Below are positions 32,536-41,543 of a DNA stretch of 64,000 bases, in pieces (position 1 is the first letter of the stretch; every line of letters starts with the position of its first letter). The stretch spans positions 1 to 64,000 of the forward strand of contig JBEEGH010000032.1 in the NCBI GenBank assembly GCA_041166745.1. The letters run 5' to 3'. The notes beneath the pieces are model-generated. The model searched no databases, was not told the DNA's origin, and worked only from the letters and a program-made list of their open reading frames with translations. The position numbers and the translations under genes were made by a program. The DNA comes from DASUCS01 sp041166745. Lineage in GTDB: Bacteria > Actinomycetota > Acidimicrobiia > Acidimicrobiales > JACDCH01.

Positions 32536-33801
32536 CTAGCGGTCGACGAGTTCCTCCGCGGCCTCGTGCTCGGAGACATCATCGGTCGTGCGCCCACGGA
32601 GGTACTGCTCGTGGATCGAGTGCAGGAAGCGCTCGACGCCCTCGATCACCCGAGCCGTCCGGAACGACGGCATGACGTCGAACGCGTGCTCCGCACCGTG
32701 CATCTCCGCGTACAGCACCGGAGAGTCCGACACGGCTCGCAGCAGCTCCGCGAACTCGCGAGCGTCTTCCACCGGGACCAGCGTGTCGTGCGAACCGTGG
32801 ATGACGAAGAACGGTGGAGCGTCGGCCCGAACGAGATCCATCGGTGATGCCTTGCGGAATGCATCAGGGTCGCCTTCGAGGCTCTTGCCGAGCACCATTG
32901 GGCCGAAGAAGCGCCTGACCGTGTCCTTGTTCCATCGTCCGTGTCGGTTGGTGAAGTCGTACACGCCGTAGAACGGCACCGCAGCCAGCGTGGTGGTGTC
33001 GACGTCCTCGAAGCCCGGTTGGTACTCAGGGTCGTTCGCGGTCAGGCCCACGAGCGCCGCGAGATGCCCGCCCGCCGACCCGCCGGTGACGCAGAGGAAG
33101 TGCGGGTCGGCGCCGTGCTCCTCGGCGTGCTCGCGGTACCAGGCGATCGCCTTCTTGAGGTCGACGAGATGATCGGGGAATTTCGCGCGTGGGCTCAATC
33201 GGTAGTTGGCGTTGACGCCGACCCAGCCGTTGACCGCAAGGTGGTTGAGCAACGGAACGCCTTGCTCGCGCTTGTCACCGAGCACCCAAGCCCCGCCGTG
33301 GATCTGGAGAACGCCCGGCAGCAGGTCGCCGGGCTTCGCTCCGTCGGGCTTGTACACGTCGAGGCGCAGCTTCTTCTTGCCATATTCGGCGAACGTGATG
33401 TTCCGCACGTGCGCGACACCCTTGCGATGGCGCATGAGGATCGGAAAGATCACGTGCGAACGCGGGAAACGGGGCGCGTCCTCATCGATCTCGAGGTCGG
33501 CCATCGCCGTGCGGACCGTGACCGTGGTCTTGCGGGACCACAGGACCATCACGATCAGTCCGACACAGGTGGCCAGAGCGAGGGCCAAGGCCACCCACCC
33601 AGTGGTGTCCTCGAGCGATCCGTCGGCCACGAAGTAGGCGACGCCGACCGCTTCCCAGAAGAGGAGCCACGGCGCGAACTCGATCGTGAGCCAGGCGCTG
33701 AAGAAGCTCGGCACCACGAGCACCCGATCCCTGCGGGGGAAAAAGGCGTTGAGGGTGGCTACGAACCCGATGATCGCCGCTACCAGGAAGGTCTTGGGCA
33801 T
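32536..33801 (-). CDS. Membrane-anchored alpha/beta hydrolase, hormone-sensitive-lipase type
   Basis: A 421-residue esterase. The N-terminal 90 residues hold three hydrophobic segments (TFLVAAIIGFVATLNAF, the FAPWLLFWEAVGVAYFV region and ALALALATCVGLIVMVLW). The catalytic domain has the oxyanion motif HGGAW (168-172), nucleophile S242 in GGSAGG, the acid in GSHDTLVP and histidine in AEHAFD. It likely hydrolyses an ester at the membrane, for example a sterol ester. ATG 33801 faces the FadD19-like gene and shares its KstR-like box. No good ribosome-binding site. Confidence 0.86.
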   Translation of the reverse strand: MPKTFLVAAIIGFVATLNAFFPRRDRVLVVPSFFSAWLTIEFAPWLLFWEAVGVAYFVADGSLEDTTGWVALALALATCVGLIVMVLWSRKTTVTVRTAMADLEIDEDAPRFPRSHVIFPILMRHRKGVAHVRNITFAEYGKKKLRLDVYKPDGAKPGDLLPGVLQIHGGAWVLGDKREQGVPLLNHLAVNGWVGVNANYRLSPRAKFPDHLVDLKKAIAWYREHAEEHGADPHFLCVTGGSAGGHLAALVGLTANDPEYQPGFEDVDTTTLAAVPFYGVYDFTNRHGRWNKDTVRRFFGPMVLGKSLEGDPDAFRKASPMDLVRADAPPFFVIHGSHDTLVPVEDAREFAELLRAVSDSPVLYAEMHGAEHAFDVMPSFRTARVIEGVERFLHSIHEQYLRGRTTDDVSEHEAAEELVDR

Positions 33802-33837
33802 GGGAGAGTCTTGCCCGCGATGGCCGTGCGGCAAAAC

Positions 33838-33851
33838 TGGAACCTGTTCTA
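33838..33851. promoter_or_regulatory. KstR-like operator TGGAACCTGTTCTA
   Basis: Lies between the divergent esterase and FadD19-like genes. Its final TA starts TAGTGT (33850-33855), 6 bases before the FadD19-like ATG, giving a leaderless promoter under the operator. Confidence 0.77.
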
Positions 33852-33861
33852 GTGTGAGCCG

Positions 33862-35439
33862 ATGGCGTACAACATCGCCGATCTCTTCGAGCACACCGTC
33901 GATCGCGTGCCCGATCGGACGGCCCTCATCGTCGGAGACGACCACCTCACCTACGGCGAGCTCGAGGGCCGCGCCAACCAAGTGGCGCATCGCCTGGCGG
34001 CACTCGGTGTCGGCCCTGGCGACCACGTGGGCATCTACGCGTACAACTGCGTGCCATGGGTGGAGGCCATGCTCGCGGCCTTCAAGCTGCGAGCGGTGCC
34101 GATCAACATCAACTTCCGGTACGTGGAAGAAGAGCTCGCCTACCTGCTCGACAACGCGGACTGCACCGTGGTCGTGTACGACCCCGAGTTCGCCGAACGG
34201 CTCGACGCGGTCCGGTCCGGCATTCCCGTCGTGAAGCACACGCTGCCGATCGACCAGACGTGGACGGCCGAGCGCGATACGCAGAGCTCGGTACGCGATT
34301 TCGGGGAGCGCTCACCCGACGACCACTACATGCTCTACACGGGCGGCACCACCGGGATGCCAAAGGGTGTGGTGTGGCGGCAGGAAGACGTGTTCATGGC
34401 GCTCGGCCAGGGCATCGACGCGGTCACGGGGCACAAGGTCGAATCCGACACCGAGCTCGCCGAGGCCGCGGCGAACGGGTTCCCGCTCGTCTCCTTCATG
34501 CTCCCACCGCTCATGCATGGGGCCTGCCAGTGGGGAATGCTCGGCATGATGTTCAAGGGCAACACGGTCATGCTCACGCCGCGCTTCGACGCCGAAGACA
34601 TATGGGACTCGATCGAGCGCGAGAAGGCCAACGCGATCATGATCACCGGCGACGCGATGGCGCGGCCGCTGATCGAGACGCTCGACGCGAATCCGAGCCG
34701 GTGGGACACGAGCTCGTTGCTCGCCGTGAGTTCGAGCGCGGCCTTGTTCTCGGCGCCCGTGAAGGACCGGTTCTTCCTACAGTTCCCGAACCTCATGATC
34801 ACCGACTCGATCGGTTCCTCTGAGGGTGGCTTCAACGGCATCGCGCAGGTGCCGAAGGATGGCACCGCGATGAAGGGCGGTCCGACGGTGATGCCAGGTC
34901 CCGACACGGTCGTCGTGGACGAAGCGCTCAACATCCTGGAGCCGGGGAGCGACATCGTGGGCAAGGTGGCCCGCGGCGGCAACATCCCGATCGGCTACTA
35001 CAAGGACGAAGAGAAGACGCGTGCCACGTTCGTGACCGCGAAGGACGGTCGGCGCTACGTCGTGGCCGGCGACTTCGCGCAGTGGGAAGCGGACGGCACG
35101 ATCACGCTCCTCGGGCGCGGCTCGATGTGCATCAACTCGGGCGGCGAGAAGATCTTCCCCGAAGAAGTCGAATCAGCGCTGAAGTCGCACCCAGACGTGT
35201 TCGACGCGTTGGTGGTCGGTGCGGCCGACGAACGTTGGGGACAGCGAGTCACCGCGGTGGTGCAGCCCCGCCCCGGACTGACGCCCACGCTCGAGGATCT
35301 CGCCACGCACTGCCGGACGAAGATCGCGGGCTACAAGGTGCCGCGCGAGCTGCACCTCGTCGACTCCATCTCACGATCGCCCAGCGGAAAGCCCGACTAT
35401 CCCTGGGCCCAAAAGCTCGTAGCCACCGCCAACGCCTAG
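33862..35439 (+). CDS. fadD19: Steroid side-chain acyl-CoA synthetase, FadD19-like
   Basis: AMP-forming ligase of 525 residues. The opening YNIADLFEHTVDRVPDRTALI, PININFRYVEEELAYLLDNAD, RDFGERSPDDHYMLYTGGTTG (P-loop 159-170), ITDSIGSSEGGFNG, and INSGGEKIFPEEVE through SPSGKPDYPWA follow M. tuberculosis FadD19 closely as I remember it. FadD19 activates the C26 acid of the cholesterol side chain and, in rhodococci, is needed for branched sterol side chains. Convergent with the EchA19-like gene across a strong terminator. Regulation: KstR-like box at 33838. Confidence 0.93.
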   Translation: MAYNIADLFEHTVDRVPDRTALIVGDDHLTYGELEGRANQVAHRLAALGVGPGDHVGIYAYNCVPWVEAMLAAFKLRAVPININFRYVEEELAYLLDNADCTVVVYDPEFAERLDAVRSGIPVVKHTLPIDQTWTAERDTQSSVRDFGERSPDDHYMLYTGGTTGMPKGVVWRQEDVFMALGQGIDAVTGHKVESDTELAEAAANGFPLVSFMLPPLMHGACQWGMLGMMFKGNTVMLTPRFDAEDIWDSIEREKANAIMITGDAMARPLIETLDANPSRWDTSSLLAVSSSAALFSAPVKDRFFLQFPNLMITDSIGSSEGGFNGIAQVPKDGTAMKGGPTVMPGPDTVVVDEALNILEPGSDIVGKVARGGNIPIGYYKDEEKTRATFVTAKDGRRYVVAGDFAQWEADGTITLLGRGSMCINSGGEKIFPEEVESALKSHPDVFDALVVGAADERWGQRVTAVVQPRPGLTPTLEDLATHCRTKIAGYKVPRELHLVDSISRSPSGKPDYPWAQKLVATANA

Positions 35440-35448
35440 CCCCCTCCG

Positions 35449-35496
35449 AAATCCCATTCATACGTACACACTTTTGTGTGCCGCTGAATGGGATTT
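35449..35496. terminator. Bidirectional terminator between convergent fadD19- and echA19-like genes
   Basis: AAATCCCATTCA (35449-35460) pairs perfectly with TGAATGGGATTT (35485-35496), and an inner CACAC/GTGTG stem (35467-35471/35476-35480) with a TTTT loop sits in between. The stem ends in TTT on both strands. It fills the 63-base gap between the two stops. Confidence 0.75.
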
Positions 35497-35502
35497 GGCG
35501 AG

Positions 35503-36312
35503 CTACTCGCCTACGAAGTTGGCGGGGCGCTTCTCTTTGAAGGCGGTGGCGCCTTCCTTGGCGTCCTTGGTGGCGAAGATCGGCCAGCCGATCTCGAGCT
35601 CGTTCGCGAGGGCATCGGCTTCGGACATCTCCGCGCCTTCACGCAACGACCGCAGCACGGCCTGCACCGACAGCGGCGCGTTGGCCGCGATCTGATCGGC
35701 GATCTCTCGCGCCTTCTCCAGCGCCTTGCCGTCCGGCACGACGTGACCGATGAGGCCGATCTCCTTCGCCTCGGGTGCCGGCACCCGCCGCCCGGTCAGC
35801 AACAGCTCTGCCGCGATCGTGTAGGGGATCTGCCGCCGCAGCCGCACGGTCGATCCGCCGAGCGGGAACAGTCCACGGGCCGCCTCGGTGATCCCGAAGA
35901 TGGCTCCCTCCCCCGCCACGCGGATGTCGGTGCCCTGCAGGATCTCGGTTCCCCCCGCGAGGGCGAATCCCTCGACGGCCGCGATGATCGGCTTCCGTGG
36001 CCGGAAGTGTCGCAGCAACGCCTTCCAGTGCAGGTCGGCGTCTTCGTCGAACCGCTTCTGGAACGGATTCTCCTGCTGGGTGTCGCCCGCGAAGGCCTTG
36101 AGGTCCATTCCCGAGCAGAACGTGCCGCCCGCTCCCGTAAGGATCCCGACGCGCAACTCGGGGTCTTCGTCGATCTCGACCCACGCGTCGTACATCCGCA
36201 CGAGCATCTCGCCCGACAGCGCGTTCTTCGCCGCTGGTCGGTTCATGGTGACGATGGCGACGTGCCCATCGCGCTCGTACAGCAGATGCGGTTCCTCAGG
36301 CTGGTCGCTCAC
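35503..36312 (-). CDS. echA19: Enoyl-CoA hydratase, EchA19-like
   Basis: Crotonase-fold hydratase of 269 residues. LTGAGGTFCSGMDLKA (59-73) and AAVEGFALAGGTEILQGTDIRVA (111-133) form the oxyanion hole, with catalytic glutamates E123 and E143 (GITEAARGLFPLGGS). RLRRQIPYTIAAELLLTGR and IGLIGHVVPDG match mycobacterial EchA19, reported to hydrate steroid enoyl-CoA esters. GTG at 36312 lies 8 bases after TACACT on this strand, so the promoter may be leaderless. Divergent from the P450 gene with a shared KstR-like box. Confidence 0.92.
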   Translation of the reverse strand: MSDQPEEPHLLYERDGHVAIVTMNRPAAKNALSGEMLVRMYDAWVEIDEDPELRVGILTGAGGTFCSGMDLKAFAGDTQQENPFQKRFDEDADLHWKALLRHFRPRKPIIAAVEGFALAGGTEILQGTDIRVAGEGAIFGITEAARGLFPLGGSTVRLRRQIPYTIAAELLLTGRRVPAPEAKEIGLIGHVVPDGKALEKAREIADQIAANAPLSVQAVLRSLREGAEMSEADALANELEIGWPIFATKDAKEGATAFKEKRPANFVGE

Positions 36313-36336
36313 GGCGGGCGAGTGTACTGTCAGAAC

Positions 36337-36350
36337 TGAAACGTGTTCTA
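36337..36350. promoter_or_regulatory. KstR-like operator TGAAACGTGTTCTA
   Basis: Variant of the palindrome (one half TGAAAC) between the divergent EchA19-like and P450 genes. Its last TA begins TAGTTC. Unlike the other sites, the P450 start then has a leader with GGAGG (36356-36360). Confidence 0.72.
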
Positions 36351-36366
36351 GTTCCGGAGGGTCGCA

Positions 36367-37587
36367 GTGGAGCTCAGTGAGGTCGACATCTACGACCCCG
36401 AAAACTTCGTGGAAGGCGTCCCGCACGAGATGTTCGCGACGCTGCGACGCGAGGCACCTGTCTACCTGCATGCCAAGCCGGACGGTCACCCGTTCTGGTG
36501 CGTCACGCGCCACGAAGACCTCGTCGCCGTGAATCGCGACGCCAAGACGTTCTCCTCCTGGCTCGGCGGCGCCACGCTCGACATGACCGAGGACAACCTC
36601 GAGACACAGCGAATGATGATGCTCAACATGGATCCGCCGGAGCACACGAAGCTCCGCAAGATCGTGAACAAGGGCTTCACGCCGCGCATGATCCGCGACT
36701 TACAGCAGCACCTCGAGGAGGAAGCGAAAGGCATCGTCGACGCGATCATCGAGCGGGGCGAGTGCGACTTCGTCCCCGAGGTCGCCTCCGAGCTCCCGCT
36801 CATCGCGATCGCCGAGTTCCTCGGCGTGGCTCGCGAAGACCGCAAGGTCATCTACGAGCTGTCGAACCAGCTGATCGGCTTCGACGATCCGGAATTCCAG
36901 ACGTCGCGTGACGACGCCTTTGGCGCGGCAATGGAGCTCTATGCCTTCGCCGAGGGGCTGGCCGCCGATCGCCGCAAGAACCCGCAAGACGACATCGTGA
37001 GCGCCCTACTCCACGCCGATGTCGACGGCGAGCACCTGTCTGATCTCGAGTTCAACCTCTTCTTCCTACTGCTCTCCGTGGCGGGGAACGAGACCACCCG
37101 CAACGCGATCTCACACGGGATGCTGGCTTTCATCGAGCATCCCGATCAGTACAAGAAGCTCGTCGACGACCCGTCCTTGATCGACAGCGCCGTCGAGGAG
37201 ATCCTGCGCTGGTCGACGCCGGTCATGAACTTCCGGCGTACAACCACGGTCGACACGCAGATCGCCGGTGTGGACATCCCCGCCGGCGAGCCCGTGGTGT
37301 TCTGGCACATGTCGGCGAACCGCGACGAGTCCGTGATCGACGACCCCTTCACGTTCGACATCACCCGCAATCCCAATATGCACACCATGCACGTCGCGTT
37401 CGGTGGGGGCGGCCCTCACTTCTGCCTCGGAGCCAACCTCGCCCGCGCCGAGATCAAGGTGATGTTCGAGGAGATCATGAGGCGCATCCCCGACATGCAG
37501 CTCAAGGCTCCCGCCCGGCGGTTGCGCTCCAACTTCATCAATGGCATCAAGGAGATGCAGGTCGAGTTCAGCCCGTCGGCGGCCTGA
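36367..37587 (+). CDS. Cytochrome P450, CYP125/CYP124-type
   Basis: A soluble 406-residue P450. I-helix oxygen motif AGNETTRN (239-246), ExxR in EEILRWSTP, meander, and heme-binding FGGGGPHFCLGANLAR with C353. Segments RMMMLNMDPPEHTKLRKIVNKGFTPRMI and EVASELPLIAIAEFLGV resemble CYP125, which oxidises the C26/27 methyl of cholesterol to the acid in M. tuberculosis; CYP124 and CYP142 are near relatives. With the FadD19-like ligase beside it, this gives the first two steps of side-chain attack. The GTG has GGAGG upstream. No ferredoxin gene nearby. Confidence 0.91.
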   Translation: MELSEVDIYDPENFVEGVPHEMFATLRREAPVYLHAKPDGHPFWCVTRHEDLVAVNRDAKTFSSWLGGATLDMTEDNLETQRMMMLNMDPPEHTKLRKIVNKGFTPRMIRDLQQHLEEEAKGIVDAIIERGECDFVPEVASELPLIAIAEFLGVAREDRKVIYELSNQLIGFDDPEFQTSRDDAFGAAMELYAFAEGLAADRRKNPQDDIVSALLHADVDGEHLSDLEFNLFFLLLSVAGNETTRNAISHGMLAFIEHPDQYKKLVDDPSLIDSAVEEILRWSTPVMNFRRTTTVDTQIAGVDIPAGEPVVFWHMSANRDESVIDDPFTFDITRNPNMHTMHVAFGGGGPHFCLGANLARAEIKVMFEEIMRRIPDMQLKAPARRLRSNFINGIKEMQVEFSPSAA

Positions 37588-37879
37588 TCGCCTCGACGAC
37601 GCGGTCGGTCTGCGCCTGCTGCTCGTACGTGAGCCGAGCCAGCCAGAAGCGTAGGAACTGCGCGATCGAATAGCGGACGAACAGGGCCGCGCCGACGATC
37701 GTCACGGCGACTCCGATCAACCCGATCGCAATGCCATCGAGCTGCTGTCGTTGATCGTTCGTCGCCGCATGCGAAAGGGCGTAGCCGTCGATGGCGATCG
37801 CAACGCCGAGAGCGAGCAACACTGCCCCGAACACGAGGAGCGCGCGATCTCGCCGTAGCGCGGGATCATGCACTCGCAT
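37568..37879 (-). CDS. Small membrane protein of unknown function
   Basis: A 103-residue protein with two hydrophobic helices (ALLVFGAVLLALGVAIAI and IAIGLIGVAVTIVGAALFV) and a basic C-terminal part. The ATG at 37879 is preceded by GGAGG at ideal spacing; a GTG three codons upstream is less well placed. The last 20 bases overlap the P450 3' end in the opposite direction. I do not recognise the family. Confidence 0.6.
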   Translation of the reverse strand: MRVHDPALRRDRALLVFGAVLLALGVAIAIDGYALSHAATNDQRQQLDGIAIGLIGVAVTIVGAALFVRYSIAQFLRFWLARLTYEQQAQTDRVVEAIRPPTG

Positions 37880-37929
37880 CTGCTTCACCTCCGCCTTGAA
37901 GCGCTCGACCCTGTTGCCGTCATCGTTCG

Positions 37930-38637
37930 TCAGTTTGATCGTCCTCCGAGATACGCGCTGTGTAATTCCTGTTCGACCACTTCGGGTGAACCCATCGCTC
38001 GGATGGTGCCGTTCACCATGATCGCCGCTCGATCGGCCACGTCGAGCACGACTCGAGCGAACTGCTCGACCACGAGGATCGAGACGCCCTCACGAGCAAT
38101 CTCGCGCACCTTCTCGTACAGGCTCTCGACCACAAGCGGGGCGAGCCCCATGGAGAGCTCGTCGAGCAACAACAGCCCGGGCTCCGAAGCAAGCCCCCGG
38201 GCCAAGGACAGCATCTGTTGCTCGCCGCCCGACATCGTCCCCGCGACCTGATCGCGCCGATCCGCGAGGCGCGGGAAGCGGTCGAAAGCGCTCGCCTCGA
38301 GATCAGCGAATCGCCGACCGGTGTGCGTGGCCACGCGCAGGTTCTCGCGAACGCTGAGGTTCGGGAAGATGCCGCGGCCTTCCGGGATGAGACACAGACC
38401 GGCGCGGGCGAGAGCTTCAGGCCGCGCCCCCTTCACACGGCGGCCCGCGAGGAACACGTCGCCGGACGATGGCGCCAGCAGCCCCGCGATCACCTTCAAC
38501 GTGGTCGACTTCCCAGCGCCGTTCGGTCCCAACAGGGCGACCACCTCACCTTCGCCGACCTCGAAGCTCACGCCCCGCACGACCTCGATGCGCTCGTACG
38601 CGGCCCGCACGTCACGCAGTTCGAGCATCGCGGTCAC
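37930..38637 (-). CDS. livF: LivF-type ABC ATPase
   Basis: ATPase of about 235 residues: Walker A GPNGAGKST, LIPEGRGIFPNLSVRENL (the LivF hallmark), signature MSGGEQQM, Walker B LLLLDELSMGLAP, H-loop ILVVEQFARV. Last gene of the operon running from the FadE29-like gene. GTG at 38637 overlaps the LivG stop (GTGA); an ATG at 38628 is the alternative. Pairs with the LivG at 38634. Confidence 0.92.
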   Translation of the reverse strand: MTAMLELRDVRAAYERIEVVRGVSFEVGEGEVVALLGPNGAGKSTTLKVIAGLLAPSSGDVFLAGRRVKGARPEALARAGLCLIPEGRGIFPNLSVRENLRVATHTGRRFADLEASAFDRFPRLADRRDQVAGTMSGGEQQMLSLARGLASEPGLLLLDELSMGLAPLVVESLYEKVREIAREGVSILVVEQFARVVLDVADRAAIMVNGTIRAMGSPEVVEQELHSAYLGGRSN

Positions 38638-39365
38638 TTGTCGACCCCGAGGTACGCGGCGAGGACGGCCGGGTTGGACTGGATCTCGGACGCCGTGCCG
38701 ACCGCGAGCATCTCGCCGAAGTCGAGGACGTGGATGCGCTCGCACGTCTCCATCACGAGGTCGACGTCGTGCTCGACGAGCACGATCGCCATACCGTCGG
38801 ACGCCAAATCGCGCAGCAACCGAGCGAGTGCGGCGGTCTCGCTCTCGTCCTGGCCGGAGGCCGGCTCGTCGAGCAACAGCACTCGCGGTCTGGTGGCCAG
38901 CGCGCGGCCCACTTCCACAAGACGAGCCAGCCCCGTGGGGAGCCGGTCGACACGCGACTCGGCCAGCGCACCGATCCCGAGCCGCTCGAGGACCTCTTCT
39001 GCCACTGCATCCGGATCGATGCTGCGATCCCGCGTGTAGCTGCGGTGGAGGTCGGCGGCGACGCGGACGTTACTGCGAACCGAAAGCAGCGAGAACAGCT
39101 CGAGCCGTTGGAACGTCCGGCTCAACCCCGCTCGAGCCCGCTTGTGAGGCGCCACCCGCGTGACATCGCGGTCCCCCAAGTGCACGCTTCCGGTGGTCGG
39201 GTTCTGCAACCCCGTGACCACATTGAACAACGTCGTCTTGCCGGCTCCGTTCGGCCCGATGAGGCCGGTCACGACGCCAGCGTCGGCACGGAGCGACACC
39301 CGCGAAAGCGCGACGTTCCCACCGAAGCGAACCGTCACGTCCTCGACCGTGAGCGCCGCGGTCAT
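38634..39365 (-). CDS. livG: LivG-type ABC ATPase
   Basis: ATPase of 243 residues: Walker A GPNGAGKTT (38-46), RTFQRLELFSLLSVRSNV (LivG hallmark), Walker B VLLLDEPASGQDE, H-loop VLVEHDVDLVM. The signature reads LPTGLARLVE, not LSGGQ. The start overlaps the livHM stop (ATGA). Works with the neighbouring LivF, permease and binding protein. Confidence 0.92.
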   Translation of the reverse strand: MTAALTVEDVTVRFGGNVALSRVSLRADAGVVTGLIGPNGAGKTTLFNVVTGLQNPTTGSVHLGDRDVTRVAPHKRARAGLSRTFQRLELFSLLSVRSNVRVAADLHRSYTRDRSIDPDAVAEEVLERLGIGALAESRVDRLPTGLARLVEVGRALATRPRVLLLDEPASGQDESETAALARLLRDLASDGMAIVLVEHDVDLVMETCERIHVLDFGEMLAVGTASEIQSNPAVLAAYLGVDK

Positions 39366-41539
39366 CGCGTCACGTCCGGTAGAGCAACGACCGCATCGAT
39401 GGCGCGCACGTCGGCGGCGGTGAACGGCCGATCGATGCCCAACCATTCCAGGGGCACGTCGGTGTCATGCGACCGCCCGCCACCCGCTCCGACGAGTTGA
39501 GCGACCAACGGCGTCGCGAAGATCGCGACGATGGCCAGGGTGCCGAACCACCAACCGCCGATGGTGTCGGTCTCGACCGCACCCACGAGCAACGCAAGCG
39601 CGACTCCGAGCCCACCGAACACCGCAGGGTGTTTCAGCGCCGGATCGAACCGCGCCGCAACGTCGCGAACGACGCCATTCGGATTACGGCCCAATCCGAT
39701 GCCCATGAGGCCGGGCGTCAGGGCGAGCAGATCGCCAACGTCGCGCAGACCGGGCAGCGAGCGCACCGGGATGTCGAGGTCGCTCCAGGAGTTGGCCACC
39801 AACGGGATGCCGTAGAGCACGAGACCGGCGAAGACCGCACCACCGATCGATCCGATACCGCCGACCACCGTGAGCAGCAGCAGAGGCAGGCTGTCGAAGA
39901 AGGTGAACCGATTCGCCCCCACGGTGCCGAGCGCGCCGCCGTAGACCGCGCCGCCGACTCCGGCGATCGCGGCCGAGAGCGCGAACACCGCGAGCTTCGT
40001 CGCCGTGAGGCCCATCCCCAGCGTCGCGCAGGCGGCCGGGCTGTCTCGCATGGCGAGCAGCCGCTCGCCGTACCGGCTACGGCGCACACCCACGACCAGC
40101 AGCGCGAGTACGCAGAACAGCGCGGCGACCACCACGAGCTCGGCGCGTTCGCTCGTGGGCTCGATGCCCGGAACGTGGAGCCGGTGGACCGGCACCGTGC
40201 CCTGATCGAAGAAGCCAACACGAACCGCACCGATGTTGAAGCTCGGGAGATTGAAGATCCACCGATCGAGGATCACGGCGAACGCACCGGTGGCCAGCGC
40301 GAGATGGATACCCGACAAGCGCAATGCCGGCAGGGCGATGACGGCCCCGACGACTCCGCACACGACGGCCACCAGTGCGAGGGTGGCCGGCTGTCCGGCG
40401 GCACCGTTGTGCGCCATCACGATGGCGCCGATCCCCGCGAAGCTCATCTGGCACAGGGAGATCTGCCCGCCGTACCCGACGAGCGGAACGAGCGACAACG
40501 CGATGATCGCAAACGCGAATAGCCGGGTGAGCTGCAACGCGTCGGCGTCGGTGACCAAAGTCGCAACGACTGCGACCCCGGCGAGAAGCAGTGCGGCCGC
40601 CGTGAGCGAACCGGAGTACGTCGGCGACGGGAACCATTCCCGCGAGCGGGCGGAGACGTGTCCTCGCAGGCGTGATTGCGGAAGCGCGAGGAGCACCACG
40701 AACAGGATCACGACCGGGATGGCTGATCGGAACCCGATGACGTAGTCGTTGCCCTTCGGGAGGTAGCCCTGGCCGTACGCGTCGGCCAACCCCAGGATCA
40801 TGGCGCCCAGGAATGTCAACGAGAGGCTGCGCAGCCTTCCAATCATCGCCGCGGCGTACGCATTCACGATGAGCAGCGTGAGAAAGAGATGCTGCAACCC
40901 GAGCTCCGGCGCGGTGAGGATGCCTGCGAGTGCCGCCAGCGAGCACCCGATGGCCCACGCCAACATCGCCGACCGGTCAGGCCGCGCCCCGTTCAGTGCC
41001 GCCAGTGGACGATCGTCGACCGCCGCCCGCATCGTCACGCCCGCTCGAGTGCGGTACAGAAGTACTCGCAGACCGATGGCCACGGCGACCGCCAGTAAGA
41101 ACGAGAACGTCTGATGCCAACTGAGCGCGACGCCCAGGATCTTGACGTTCGACCCTTCCCAAAAACGCGTGATGGGGTGCGCTTCCTGCGGGCTCCACAC
41201 CAGTAGCCCAAGATTGAGCGCAGCCGCCAGGAGGCTCACAGACACCACCAGTTGCACCGCTTCCGAGGTGTCTTGCAAGCGCCGCATGATGCCCAGCTCG
41301 AGCACGACACCGAGCGAGGGAGCGATGACGAGCAGCACGAGAGCAACGGCGAGCCAGGTAGGCAGTCCCCACTCGACATGGAGTTGCCAGTACGTGAACG
41401 CCCCGAGCATGCCGATCGCCCCGTGGGCGAAATTGAAGATCCCCGTCGTCGTATACGTGAGCACCAGCCCGCTAGCGGCGATGGCAAAGACCCCGGCCGT
41501 GCACAGGCCGGTGATCGTCAGAAGGAGAAAGTGCTGCAC
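39362..41539 (-). CDS. Fused LivH-LivM permease with extra C-terminal domain
   Basis: A 725-residue permease. The LivH half opens TITGLCTAGVFAIAASGLVLTYTTTGIFNFAHG; the LivM half shows GYGGQISLCQMSFAGIGAIVMAH and LSGIHLALATGAFAV. After the last LivM helix there are two more hydrophobic stretches and a polar tail (LEWLGIDRPFTAADVRAIDAVVALPD), about 100 residues longer than the fusion at 18903. GTG start, 4 bases after the binding-protein stop. The ligand is unknown; operon context suggests steroid or isoprenoid acids. Confidence 0.91.
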   Translation of the reverse strand: MQHFLLLTITGLCTAGVFAIAASGLVLTYTTTGIFNFAHGAIGMLGAFTYWQLHVEWGLPTWLAVALVLLVIAPSLGVVLELGIMRRLQDTSEAVQLVVSVSLLAAALNLGLLVWSPQEAHPITRFWEGSNVKILGVALSWHQTFSFLLAVAVAIGLRVLLYRTRAGVTMRAAVDDRPLAALNGARPDRSAMLAWAIGCSLAALAGILTAPELGLQHLFLTLLIVNAYAAAMIGRLRSLSLTFLGAMILGLADAYGQGYLPKGNDYVIGFRSAIPVVILFVVLLALPQSRLRGHVSARSREWFPSPTYSGSLTAAALLLAGVAVVATLVTDADALQLTRLFAFAIIALSLVPLVGYGGQISLCQMSFAGIGAIVMAHNGAAGQPATLALVAVVCGVVGAVIALPALRLSGIHLALATGAFAVILDRWIFNLPSFNIGAVRVGFFDQGTVPVHRLHVPGIEPTSERAELVVVAALFCVLALLVVGVRRSRYGERLLAMRDSPAACATLGMGLTATKLAVFALSAAIAGVGGAVYGGALGTVGANRFTFFDSLPLLLLTVVGGIGSIGGAVFAGLVLYGIPLVANSWSDLDIPVRSLPGLRDVGDLLALTPGLMGIGLGRNPNGVVRDVAARFDPALKHPAVFGGLGVALALLVGAVETDTIGGWWFGTLAIVAIFATPLVAQLVGAGGGRSHDTDVPLEWLGIDRPFTAADVRAIDAVVALPDVTR

Positions 41540-41543
41540 GCCG

